Counted from the stretch's first letter, positions 35,801 to 47,286 are shown. The stretch is DNA of 64,000 bases from Mucor racemosus (GCA_027405735.1 JAPEHQ010000017.1:813501-877500), one strand, 5' to 3'. Notes: generated by a model from the letters alone, not told the origin. Translations and numbers: made by a program.

Positions 35801-36519
35801 AAATTTGACCATGAGCATAATGAGTTGATTGTATGGGCACAAATTGGTTCGTACATAAGCATTGTGCAGTTCTCAAAATTCCATTGCATTTTTTACTAGA
35901 TAGGGTTTTTAAATTACATTTGCTTTTATTAATATAGATTATAGACAATACAATTCAATTGGTTGTTGGTGTGATAGACCAATACATGCAACTGCCAATA
36001 TATTTACGATTATTATTATTTGTAAATGTGTTTACAGCAACAATGGTTTTTGCTCGAGCATAATAAATAACACTTACTGCTTAAATTTATATGCAGGCTA
36101 AATCTAATATTATAGATGTTACTTTATCACAACACATAAAATTTAAACAAATTAACCTTGTTTAAACTCTCTATTTTAATTTACGATTGTCAGCTGTAAA
36201 AAGATTTGTTTTCAAGTATAGTTACGTCGAAGCTATGGTTATTAGGGAAGACATTAGATTATTCTTTTTTTTGTTTCTATATTATTTGAAATGTTATTAC
36301 TTTGCTGGAACATTTCGCGAGTTTGTAACCAGTAGTTCTAGCTTTTGATTGAGTAGATATAAATATCATTATTGCCTTCGATTTGATCTGGTAATCATCA
36401 AGAGATACGTCCAACAACAATACAGTAGTAAATAATGATATTTGATCTTGAAATGCGGTCAAATAAAAATATCAGTCTTTAATATAGACTGCTACCTATT
36501 ATATTACGAACATTAGTCC
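35801..36519. other. no gene seen
   Basis: AT-rich DNA upstream of the transposase-like gene. A Cys/Lys-containing frame at 35,730-35,948 might be its first exon but lacks a clear splice junction. Confidence 0.4.
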
Positions 36520-37480
36520 CTTACGTTAGCATGCATGCGTATTCAGATAAAAGAAAAGAATACCAGCTTGATAGTAGTCTGATATGCCTTATTAAACGGT
36601 GAATATCTCCTTGGAATTTGAAAACAAAAAAAGAGAGAAACAACACACGTAGAAAAGGGTTTTCAAGGCTTTACATTATTTAGCGCAATTAAACCCCTGA
36701 TAAATTGCACATTTCAGCCAATGTAAAAGCAGCATTACAGCGCATCAGCCCATAAACTAAACAAAATAGGCAATATCTGTTTTCATAGAAACAAACATGC
36801 ATTTTCTAACAGAAAAACCGGCTGTCATATCATAGATTCATTAAAAAATTGCAAAAGCGAGCCCGTAGAGCAATGCCGTAATTGAGCATAGCAAGATCGA
36901 ACGGCTATGTCTCTTGTACTATGGTATATATCTAAGTTTTAAATAAAAAAGCGTTTTTTTTGACAATTTTTCTTATATTCTACCACGTACGGTCTGAAAA
37001 TTCAGATTTTGTAGCGGACATTTTCAGGGCTTATTTTGTCCTTACCAGCACTCATGATTTTGATCAAAAAACAGAAAAATCAAATTTTGATACCGAAATC
37101 AACGTATAAATATATTACATTGTGAGAGAAAATTGTAGCCACAGCTAATACGCATTTTATAAAAGCTTAATATTAAATGTTAAGTAATGAAACTTTGTAC
37201 TTTTGGCCCAAAAACAGTTTTTTGGTTAAAGGATTTTCATGTGGTATTTTGCAATAAAAATGTTTATCATTTTTTATGGAGCAAATAGAGCGCTAGATTC
37301 TGTATATGTGTATATTTTTTGTTTTTATAATTGGTAGTATAATTAACTCTAGATTTGCAAAATCAGAAAAAAAAAATTAAAAAATGTCAAAACTGATGAT
37401 CTGGGCAATAATAATTTTTGAAATTAATATTCCGCTCATAAGCCTTGTAAGTCTTAAAAATAAGAGATTTTAACATACTT
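36520..37480 (+). repeat. repeat family A, copy 1
   Basis: Nearly identical to 40,570-41,390 in the same orientation, over blocks such as AACAACACACGTAGAAAAGG, GCGCATCAGCCCATAAACTA and GGATTTTCATGTGGTATTTT. Similarity starts near CGTATTCAGATAAAAG and is lost after TATTTTTTGTTTTT; the last part (to 37,480) is shared with 12,470-12,590. It is non-coding on both strands. A GCGAGCCCGTAGAGCAATGC segment with CATAGCAAGATCGAACGGCTATG after it loosely recalls tRNA A and B boxes. Confidence 0.85.
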
Positions 37481-37643
37481 GAAAACTTTTTCAAGGATTT
37501 ATGATGTTGTATCCACTTGATTCAAGCTTATTACTATAAATTTTTGTACGTGTTAATATTATGTGATAGTTTATTTGGTGATAATATAGTCTTACTTTAT
37601 AACTATTGCGCTTGAGATGATTTACATTGTGTTTTAGTCTTAC

Positions 37644-37684
37644 CTCTCCAAGATTATAAACATAAACATGGCCTTCGCTGGAAC
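37644..37684 (-). pseudogene. orphan exon-like fragment resembling a WD40 repeat
   Basis: On the minus strand CTGTAG precedes and GTAAGAC follows a 41-nt segment coding SSEGHVYVYNLGE, the usual form of a WD40 blade strand. No further exons of such a gene are visible on either side within the repeat-rich region. It could be a captured exon or a chance match. Confidence 0.3.
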
Positions 37685-37699
37685 CTACAGTATGATATA

Positions 37700-40569
37700 T
37701 AAATGTCAATCTAAAATCAGAAACGTCCCATTGTCATTGTTATAAGCTATGAAAAACTTGGTTTTTAATAATACAGCAATTAAACAAAAAGCAAGATGAT
37801 ACTAATAGCATATGATAAATATTCAATGTCTAAGTGAGTTTGACTGTAATGATCCAATTACATTACATAAGCTAATCGCATATATAAATAACAACCAAGA
37901 ACAGATCAATTGCATATCGGTGGATTTATTATCTGTTTTTCCTTTTCCCTTTTTATATTATATTTATAACCACAATCTAAATAAATATATATTATTACTT
38001 ATTTATCATTGTTACTTATTATAACCAATTATTATATAATCCCATATAATCAATTATAGGTAATAATCGTATATTAGTAATAGCAATTACAATTAATAAC
38101 ACCAAACTCTCACAACCAATCATTGAATCAAAGTTATTCTTATAATTCTCAATATTATATATCCAGATTGACAATCAATTGATCGATTACATTGATGAAT
38201 TATGCTTTTAGACCCTTTTAAAAATCCTGACGCAAACAAAACATCTTGGTCCTATAATTTCTATCCATCAAAATGTTGCAATTTTCACTGCACAACGATG
38301 AATGCACTTTTTATCAATCTTGACCTCGGTGTACAATGAGTATCAGTTTTTTACCGGTTGTATTTTCTCTTATTTATTAATATTCAGTCATATTAAATGA
38401 TGATTTGTAGCATTACCAAAAAAAAGAAAGAATAAATGCTTCAAAAGTTTTTTGCACACCAAATTATACGTTTTAGTAGCAATTATTGTACTTAACTATC
38501 TTTTGAACCTATTACTGATGTTAATCAAAATAACTAGTAGCATCAGCAGTTGAATCAGATAAATTTGAGATTAGACAACCCCTTTTAATAACTTGTGCAC
38601 ATCATGAACTAATAATGAACCGTTATTATAAATACTACGCTAAACAGGGATGATGAGTTAATAAATCTAATGGACAAACGAGTCGATTAGCAGTATAAAC
38701 AAAATATTATAATCAAATATAGCAATTGAATAAGCAAGAGATAATAAATCATGTAAATTAGCATAATTGAATTGTTTCAAGCGTTTTGAACTGAATATGC
38801 CTTTACTTTTGACCTATACAAATTGATCTATTAGTAAAACCAATTAACAAGTAATTATTGTGGCGTACCTTTGATAGTTGGTAGTGGCATACAAGACAAT
38901 ATCTTGTTTTCCTCTTCATATTAGCTGTTGGCCACTAAATAGAAACGAATATTTTTAGAAAGCAAATAAATTAACATGAGTTTATTCATTCATTCAAATC
39001 AAGTCAATACTATAAATGAATCAAATTACCACTATAATAATTCACAGCAGTAATGCTCATTTCAAATGTCCCTATAAATACTGCAAGAAAATCTTTCCAT
39101 AATTTCCTGTGGAATTATCGGTCTTTCTGCCTCTTTACATCTTTATTTATTTCCCGTAATAAATATCTAGTTTACAAATAAGACCATCAGCCTTCCTTCA
39201 TCAACTAATGTTCCCCATCTTTAATATTAAAACCATATAATAGCATATCATTTTGACCATAATATTTATCTAAAATTGCAGATCATTACAGTAGGTGTAA
39301 ATAGCAGGTATATAACTTGTTGTTCAAACTTATCAAATGCACAATGTTACATGGAAGTTGATATCCGAAATACTTAAAAAAGCACATATTCATACCTTTG
39401 TCAATCATGTAGTGTGCAGCTTACTTGGATTAGCATTTATTATAAGGAAGATTATATTTTAATTGTTTTTAATACAACAAATGTGCAGCAAATGCTGTAT
39501 GCTGTATTTTAGACTTTACATAAAATATACCTTTGAATAATTAATTATACAACCGAGCCTTAGTTTTTGTATAAAATTTCTATATCTGCATCTCACAGCT
39601 GCTTGAGATATTTAAACAGCGGCGTCCGGACTGTCCGGTATTTTTCTCTAGAAATTTACAGCTTGGAAATGTTATTAGATGGCCGCATCCGGAGATTGTT
39701 CGGTATTTGTTTGGAAGAGCGGCCATTAACAAAAATGCGGACTACATTCAATTTATAATAAAAAAACGCCACCCTCAAAGGTCTCTAAATGAGCCAAAAA
39801 AATCCTGTGAATCTAATTTCTTTTGTTTGTCAAAAATCTAACAATTATACATTAGGAACACTTATTAAAATCCGACGTCGATCATTGAAATTCAACATGA
39901 GATGGCATTTAGTAGCTAATACTAAATGCTAAATGTCATACCAAACCATCAGCATAAACAACAAATATCACTAATAAACACTGTTTAGGATACTGACTAA
40001 ATATTGAGCTGTATTATGTAGTACTAATAATGAGCATATAAGGCATGGTTAATCGTAAGTTCTTAATTGGTTATCTGGATATGATCATTAGAGTTAGGAA
40101 CTGTAAGGAATGATGCATATGGACTTTATTTCAATTATTATGGAATAAGGTGAAGTGATTATATTACATATTATATTTAGTCTAAGGTAATGATGTAATA
40201 TTATTTAAGCTGAGCCAACGTAAATCTTTACCTGCGATTTACATTGACTTTTTCTGTTATAAAGAATATTCTCCCCATTAATCAATCATCAGAGAATATT
40301 CTATCTACTTAACTTTGCCTCCTCCTTGTCGGAACTGGTTCTGGTCAATCTATTCCCCTCAAAACCTCATACAACTAGTCTTCCAACTTATGAAATCAAG
40401 ATTTAACTATCAAATGTTATATCCTATATCCGCACTCCTAAAACATATAGATACCTGATCTTTAATACTCATAGTTTGACATCTTCATCCTTTTTTTCTT
40501 ATACATATACTTAAATAAATATATCTAGTTCTAATTGTATTTTAGCTGGTTATCTTAAGTATATATATA
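37700..40569. other. 2.9 kb AT-rich, no gene seen
   Basis: Short frames only. A GC-richer pair (GCGTCCGGACTGTCCGGTATT near 39,622 and GCATCCGGAGATTGTTCGGTATT near 39,683) is an imperfect tandem duplication. LTR-like strings occur around 38,600-38,700 and 40,100-40,400 but could not be delimited. Confidence 0.4.
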
Positions 40570-41390
40570 AACAATGTTAACACGATGCGCATTTAGATAA
40601 AAAAAAAGAATACCAACTGGATAGTCTGATATGCCTTATCAAACGGTGAATAATATCCTTAGAATATGAAAACAAAAAAAGAGAAACAACACACGTAGAA
40701 AAGGATTTTCAAGGCTTTACATTATTTAGCGCAATTAAACCCCTGATAAATTGCACATTTCAGCCAATGTAAAAGCAGCATTACAGCGCATCAGCCCATA
40801 AACTAAACAAAATAGGCAGTATATGTTATCATAGAAACAAACATGCATTTTCTAACAAAAAAACCGGCTGTCATATCATAAATTTATTAAAAAATTGCAA
40901 AAGCGAGCCCGTAGAGCAATGCCGTAATTGAGCATAGCAAGATCGAACGGCTATGTCTCTTATACTATGGGATATATCTAAGTTTTAAATAAAAAAGCGT
41001 TTCTTTTTTTTTAACTTTTTTATATTTAACCACGTACGGTCTGAAAATTAAGACTTTTTAGCGGACATTTTCGGGACTGATTTTGTCCTTATCAACACTC
41101 ATGATTTTGATAAAAAAACAGAAAAATCAAATTTTGATACCAAAATCAACGTTTAAATATACTACATTGTGAGAGGAAATTGTAGCCACAGCTAATACGC
41201 ATTTTATAAAAGCTTAATATTAAATGTTAAGTAATGAAACTTTGTACTTTTGGCCCAAAAACAGTTTTTCGGTTAAAGGATTTTCATGTGGTATTTTGCA
41301 ATAAAAATGTTTATCATTTTTTATTGAACAAATAGAGCGCTAAATTCTGTATATGTGTATATTTTTTGTTTTTAGTAATCTTGTAGTTTA
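40570..41390 (+). repeat. repeat family A, copy 2
   Basis: A direct repeat of 36,520-37,370 with few substitutions and small indels. It ends where sequence diverges after TATATTTTTTGTTTTTAG. The right border lies close to the outer end of the inverted-repeat arm. Confidence 0.85.
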
Positions 41391-41675
41391 AAGCATCATC
41401 TTGATATTTCTTTAAAGGACTATGTACAAAAGCATTGATTACAAATGAGTGTATGTAAAGTGTAACAATACATACTACCTTTTTGGGGCTTGGTTGATTT
41501 TTGTCATACCTATTATTGAATTTTGAGGAATAATACATTTTATAGGCTACTGTAGAAACTTTATTTATATTGAGTATAACCATGACATACAGGATTAGTT
41601 GAATAACTTGGTACATACCTTTGTTTATTATTATTATTGATTTGGATAGAATCATGTTTTGATATAATATACATA

Positions 41676-42171
41676 CAGTCGTGATTCGATTTAGTGGAAT
41701 CGTTGGGAGGGAGAAAAGTGTCCACTAAATCGAATTTTCCACTAAATCGAATAAATCATTTTCCGTAATATTGGATCAAAAAATGAGAATAAAAAGGCGT
41801 TACTAGTTTATAGTATTAAATGATATTGTCAATGAAGGCTTTTCATATTCGAGCAACTGAATTAGACAGTGGATAATAAGAAATTTATTAAAAAACTGAG
41901 GTAAATTAGGCACGTGATTTGGTTATTCTCCATATTTCTTCTAATTTCATGGCTACCAGATCAAGCTATTACCGGCTAAATACAGTTTTATCCAATAGTA
42001 TTTATATTTTACGAATATAGTGGACTGGTAGAAACGAAATTGTCCACTATCCACTGAATCGATTCAGTGGATTTAGGCAGTAAAATTATGAAAAAAAAAA
42101 CGGGAGATTTCAAACTGTCCATTAAATCGAAAATCCGTTATTCATGAGTCCACTAAATCGAATCACGACTG
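41676..42171. mobile_element. MITE of the Tc1/mariner-pogo type, TA target duplication
   Basis: A 496-bp element with terminal inverted repeats beginning CAGTCGTGATTCGATTTAGT, flanked on both sides by TA (41,674-41,675 and 42,172-42,173). The sub-terminal motif CCACTAAATCGAA recurs several times internally in both orientations. It has no coding capacity. The sister arm at about 29,215 is the unoccupied site. Confidence 0.9.
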
Positions 42172-43001
42172 TATGTCACTTGCGTAACTGATTGCACCGT
42201 AATTAAGAAGAATGCTATCACCTACACGACATGTATGGTTCAAAAAGTTATCTCATATTTTTAGCATGCGTTTGTTATTGTGTTCAATTGAAGCGTTTGT
42301 TTATTATTGTTATTCAATGTCACATTTTAAGTGGCATTATATTTTATGTGCGACACTTGGAAATTAGGTTATTTTTATATTAGTATATTTTGATATAACA
42401 AATGAAGTAGAATTGGATAAAACTTGGATCAAGATTTAACAAGGAGGATTTAAATAATTTTCAAAAAAGAGAGCTCCAAATTTTCTCTCGCCCAATATTG
42501 AGCCGATTCCCGTCCAATTTAAACTACAATGTACCTTCCCTCTATGGCTATTGCTATTTGTCTTAAAATAAGAGGGTCAGTAGATGAATACAGTATAACC
42601 CATTGATTTAATCATATTGACCTAAAATCAATTGTAAAAAATTAAGCACCAAAATTAAGGTATTGATTTCTTGTATTCACAAGATAGAACCAACTGAAAG
42701 CTACTCTCCATTCTTTGTTTCAGCAAAAATTACTAATTTTTCATTTAAATTATTAGAGTAATATTTTACATTACAGCTTGAAATCTATAATAACTAGGTT
42801 CCAAAATCAATTTGTGAAATCGATCAAAAAATGATTCAAAAAACAAAATCGTTTAAATGCTCATAAACTACAAAGTAAGTAGACCTAGCGTATTAAATGG
42901 TTTTTGTACAGGTTTGAATTCTGCATCTATTTGAATAAAATTAAAACAAATGTTTTACATTAAATTCTGCGTAAAATGCAATTGAAATTTTAGGGGTTTT
43001 T

Positions 43002-43319
43002 TTGAAGATACACATCACTTTTTATAAGCATATTCAAAATATAATAAACGGCAATAATGCGCAAAAAAATTACCTATCGATCGAGCTATTATTTAATTTT
43101 TTAGCTACATTTTTTGTGGAGAAAGCGAGATTTTCGTCCAATTTTTTTTCAGATTCAGAATTTGGGATGAGGGTATATAAGGGAAAAATGGAAGCTAGAA
43201 ATGGAGATACCTTTTTGTACACATTTTTGAGGATATCTCCACGAAAAATCAATATTTTTAAAAAATCAAAATTGGATCTGAGAGAGCTCAACGAGCTTGA
43301 CGACATGAGTAAAAAATAA
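43002..43319 (+). other. short ORF conserved in both arms of the inverted repeat
   Basis: A frame of 105 codons whose last 67 have protein-like composition (FSDSEFGMRVYKGKMEAR, then TFLYTFLRISPRKIN, LRELNELDDMSKK). The same frame is intact at 27,426-27,629 on the other strand, with two substitutions. It has no recognised domain. The diverged copies at 18.3 and 54.5 kb lack this segment. With so few differences between arms, conservation does not by itself prove coding. Confidence 0.35.
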
Positions 43320-43905
43320 CTCCCACTCAATTTAACAAATATTTTGAAACCTACTATAAAAATGCCAAAAAAATGAAAAAAAATAAAAGTGCTCAGAATT
43401 TTTTTATACTTAAATATGCTATAGAGCACTTTAAAACAAGTAAGTTTTATTATTAAAAAGTGTTAGTATAGCTTAATTATTTCTAGAGATATGAAGCCTC
43501 AAAGTTGTCAATACTTTAGCAGTGAAATACGCGTAAAAAATCTGAAACATTAGCACTGAAAAATTAATACTAATTGTAAAAAATAGGATATTTTTGGATA
43601 CTTGTTTTTAGATTAAAGCTGAACATCTCAGGTACATTGGCATATAATTTTTTCTTGGTGTTATTTAGTGAAAAAAAAAGTTGGGCAGAAATTAAATATG
43701 AGACCCAGTTTTCAAGGAAAAAGCAGTGAATTTTAGCTGTTTTTGTATCTTTCGTGAGATATAAAATGAATTCAAGAATAGACAGCATACTGCGACCAAT
43801 TTTTATACACTTTTTAGTGTGTAAGATAAATTTTAAAGTTGTTTAGTGTGGTATTATATAATAATAAATAAGATTACAAGCCTGCTTATTTACCCGATTT
43901 TTCAT

Positions 43906-44595
43906 AGGTATTTCCCTCTTTGGTGTATGGGCATTTCTGGATTTGAAGCCTTTTTATTCATTACATTGGTGTCAGTTGTCCTTGGAATTGCTCCATTGAG
44001 ATGTTTCGTTTCCAGATATTGTGGTGCTTTCCACTTTTTATCCTTGATCGGCGTTGCTTCCTATCTTAAAGTAGATCCTGTATGGAGTTTATCAATAACC
44101 GCCTTTGATGTTGGTTTGAGTTTAACAACTTGGATAATTCATTGGATTGGATCAAATAAGCATACTGGTGATTTAGAGCGTTTGTCTTTGATTTGGGGTC
44201 TTGATTTAATCATGCATTATGTTGTTAAAATGGCTTGATTTACTGAAGATCCTATCTGGTCCATTATGTATAAGATTAATGGTGGTTGGAATGATGCTGG
44301 TATTTTTTTAGGCATTGTTGCTTGTGCCGAGATTTTTGTTTGCGATGAGTGTGGAAGACGTTGGTGTAGTGCAAATGGTAGTCTTGAAGATTATCAAAAA
44401 TGCAAAAATTGTTAGACTGAATGCTATCCTGTAAGCTACAAGATACAGGCGCCTAATAAGATTGGAAATGAAAACAGAGAAACATACGAAGCGTATAACA
44501 AAGAGCTTTGCGGTAAATATAAAAGATTAGGAAAATCATGTATGATGCTTGATAACGAATGAAAAGATAGTTTTCGAATTATTACCAATGCTAGT
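43906..44595 (+). pseudogene. decayed gene: membrane segments plus 3CxxC-like zinc finger
   Basis: One frame carries three hydrophobic stretches (FEAFLFITLVSVVLGIAPL, FHFLSLIGVASYL, SITAFDVGLSLTTWIIHWI), then a zinc-finger region with CDECGRRWC, KCKNC and LCGKYKRLGKSC. The spacing resembles zf-3CxxC proteins, where the last element is normally LC-x2-C. In-frame stops occur at 44,236-44,238 (TGA), 44,413-44,415 (TAG) and 44,560-44,562 (TGA). Expected ligands are replaced by Tyr (AYNKEL for a His, GKY for a Cys). It lies directly outside the right arm of the inverted repeat. The family name is recalled, not searched. Confidence 0.6.
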
Positions 44596-44609
44596 GAAGA
44601 CATATATAT

Positions 44610-45518
44610 ATGAATAATTCATCAAGATTGCAGGACCTTCAATCAAAAGTAAAAGAGGAAAGAAATAAACATGCTATTGAACGTTATGATTTCAATGAAT
44701 TACTAAATTTAACAGTATTTGCAACTAAATATGCTCCAAATGTAAAGAGTCAAACAAGGCCAAGTCAAATCAAAGCAACATTAAGTTCAGGACAAGTTGT
44801 ATCTGTTGGAATTACTTCGTCAGAAACATTGAGACAAATAATTGAAAATGCTCGACAACGTTCAGATGATGAAGAAGAAGAAAAGTACAATACTGAATAT
44901 GGATATTATAAAAAGGATCATGATAATGAAGAAGAATACGATCAATACAACTCTAATGCATCAGATGAAATATAGGACTACAACTCTATTACTTTTAACG
45001 ACAGTAATGACATTGATAAACTGTATAATAACAACTCGTACCAAATTGATGATTTAGAATTTGAACAATACTTGGATAATGATGAGTTTCCGCAAAATTT
45101 GTATGGTGATGCAGATGACTATGAATTTGAACAAGATTTGGATGATGAATTTCGATATTATTTGGATGATGAATTTCGATATTATTTGTATGATGATGAG
45201 GATTATTATGAATTTGAACACGATTTGGACGACAAACTTCAGCAAGAAATGGATGATTACAAACTTTAGCAATTAATAAATGTGTACGAGGTTTTACAAG
45301 AGCTAAAAAATGATCATAAAGTTCAATGATTTATGGATGTTTATGAGCTTCAACAAGAATTGGATGATTCTGAAGAGTATTCCTCAAGCCAAAATGAAGA
45401 GGCTTATCTTAATGAGGATAATGAGGTGTCCTTTAAAGACGACATATATTCAAAAGAGCTCAATAACCGTTTGCTTCGTAGAGGAAGAAAGCATATCTTG
45501 TTTGGTCGAAAGATTTAG
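44610..45518 (+). pseudogene. decayed gene for an acidic Asp/Glu/Tyr-repeat protein
   Basis: A single frame of about 302 codons interrupted by TAG at 44,973 and 45,267 and TGA near 45,327. The first 120 codons look like an ordinary protein (LQDLQSKVKEERNKHAIE, LLNLTVFATKYAPNV). The rest is built from imperfect repeats such as EFEQDLDDEFRYYLDDEF. The frame persists beyond every stop, so the stops are recent. It may be the 3' part of the same ancestral gene as the preceding zinc-finger frame, after a frame change, or a separate gene. Confidence 0.55.
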
Positions 45519-45739
45519 TAATTAGTTGCTTAACGTAGTATGAAGTAATAAAAAACACATGAATTGTTATATTCAAAACCTTATAAACAAATAAACATAT
45601 TCTTATTAAACAGTGTGAATATCTAGAAGCATCTGATAAACGAACCCAAATGTGGTGGCATTTGTTTATGTCGATCGTTCAAAATAGCCAAAATAGGACG
45701 AACGCCTCAAAGTTTCATGATTATTTAAATTGGAAATTA

Positions 45740-46390
45740 AAGAATGCATTCGTATATTTATGCAAATTTCGAAACAGATAAATATCCAAGCATTAATTAA
45801 CTACATATATTCCCACAGCAATTATCCAAGATCTGCAAACCGAAAGCACCGAGGAGAGATAGATGATGCAAAAATACATCACCTTTGTTACGTTTAAACA
45901 TGTATAGACTGAAAATTCAGATTCTTTAGTGAACATTTTGGACCCTATTTCATCCTTACCAACACTCATGATTTTGATCAAAAAACAGAAAGAACCATTT
46001 TTAACATCCAAAACAATGTCAGAATGCGCAACATTGTGAGAGAAGATTGTAGGTATTATTAACTGAAATTGTTTAGAAATTTAATATTGAACATTATATA
46101 CTTAAAATTTTATATTTTTGGCTCAAAAACGTTTTTTTGGTTAAAGAATTTCTATGAAATATTTTAGTGTGATAAAAGTTTATTTTTTTATTTCAGTATA
46201 TAAAGCACTTGATTTTGTATATTTATGTATTTTTTTTTTTTTGTACTTATTAGCACTATTGTCTTCAAATTCGCAAAAGTTATCAAAGTGTCCAAATTCA
46301 TCTATCAAAGAATATTATTTTCTAAAATCGAGATTCCGCTTTAAGCTTCCAAAGAAGACACTTGACGATATTTGATAACTTTTTCGAGAA
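45740..46390 (+). repeat. repeat family A, diverged copy
   Basis: Blocks AGACTGAAAATTCAGATT, CATCCTTACCAACACTCATG, ATTTTGATCAAAAAACAGAAA, ACATTGTGAGAGAA and TTTGGCTCAAAAACG-TTTTTTGG follow 37,010-37,330 in order, with many substitutions. The upstream half of the family is absent or unrecognisable. Confidence 0.7.
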
Positions 46391-46703
46391 TCGAAGGTAT
46401 GAATATGGAGAGAACGTATATCTAGATATAAATCCATAAAAAAAAAGTTATCTTGAGTTGCTTTATTTTTTGTGATGAGTTAAATAAATTAAATAACGTA
46501 TACGAGAAACGATTTTTGTATTTTGAGAAAATGGTATACGCCAAACTAAACTGTCATGGCATGGTATTCAACGTATTTAAGCTGATAGTTATTGTAAATC
46601 CTTTTTCTTTCTCTTTGTTCTCTTTTTTCATCAAAAACACATCTTTTACTGCCTTCTTTCACCATAAACTCTATCGATTTACATATAAATTTAAAGCTTA
46701 AAA

Positions 46704-47286
46704 ATGCAATTAAGATCTGGAACTTCATATAATGTAAATATCCTTTTTTTTTTTGTAATTTGCGTCTAACCATTGTCATATATAGTACGTTCCTTCTCCT
46801 AGCCGAAAGAGAAAGGCAGAGAATGAGCTTGATGAGCAGCCACCATCTAGACAGCAGAAGGGAACCCATTCTGTTTGTCTTGATGTGTCGGTACCATCAA
46901 GCTCTCCTCTCGCCTCCTCTAGTCCACTCTCTCTTCCTGTCTTTCCTTCTCTCCCCTCCCCCATTTCACACTCTCTCCCTATCTCTCCTTTTGTCTCTCT
47001 CCCCACACCTCCACCAATCGTCGCCTCATCACCTTCCCCTCCACCACCATCATCATCAACCAGCTTACCATCCGTGCCTATTTATGACAACATGTCGGTA
47101 TCCTCCGATGACACTGTCCCTATGGGTTCATCCCAGGATACAGTGGAGTTGGAGGATACAGAAGTGGATAATAGTCCACTTCAACGACATGTTCGTTTTA
47201 ATAGCTCGGTGGAAGTCTGTCTCTTCCATCGCGAGGACGAAAGTACAAGAATTGGAGAGCTTAAGTACTTTGATAGATTTGAGTAG
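46704..47286 (+). CDS. small Pro/Ser-rich protein with an RVxF-like PP1-docking motif
   Basis: Two exons (46704-46733, 46786-47286) encode 176 residues. The first, ten codons long (MQLRSGTSYN), is joined through an intron with a CTAAC branch site at about 46,765 to YVPSPSRKRKAENELDEQPP, which contains a nuclear-localisation-like RKRK. Residues about 45-115 are almost pure Ser/Pro/Leu, with long TC-rich DNA. The C-terminal 45 residues are conserved-looking: an acidic stretch, then LQRHVRFNSSVEVCLFHRED and ELKYFDRFE. HVRF followed by VEVCLF resembles the RVxF plus phi-phi docking motif of protein phosphatase 1 regulators. That role is inferred from the motif alone. Another GT-AG intron (47,290-47,360) seems to lie in the 3' UTR. 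Confidence 0.65.

Larger units (their letters stand above)
41600..43850 (-). repeat. repeat family B, copy 3; right arm of a long inverted repeat
   Basis: The reverse complement of 26,850-29,300, from the CACACTAAACAACTTTAAAA block at its right edge to the TATCCAAATC-AATAATAATAATAAAC block at its left. It lacks the solo LTR and carries a 496-bp MITE. Similarity fades left of about 41,600. Confidence 0.85.

Noticed and set aside
41314..41655. 113-codon minus-strand frame
   Set aside because: Spans the border between repeats A and B; composition is that of random AT-rich DNA.
43906..45518. Reassigned stop codons (TAG/TGA read as amino acids)
   Set aside because: Genes elsewhere in the window use TAG and TGA as normal stops (for example succinate-CoA ligase and LINE C-terminus), and the finger also lost ligands, so decay is simpler.
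46546..47006. Minus-strand frames opposite the Pro/Ser-rich gene
   Set aside because: Arg/Glu/Gly runs are the complement of TC repeats, and the plus-strand gene has proper splice sites and a conserved end.
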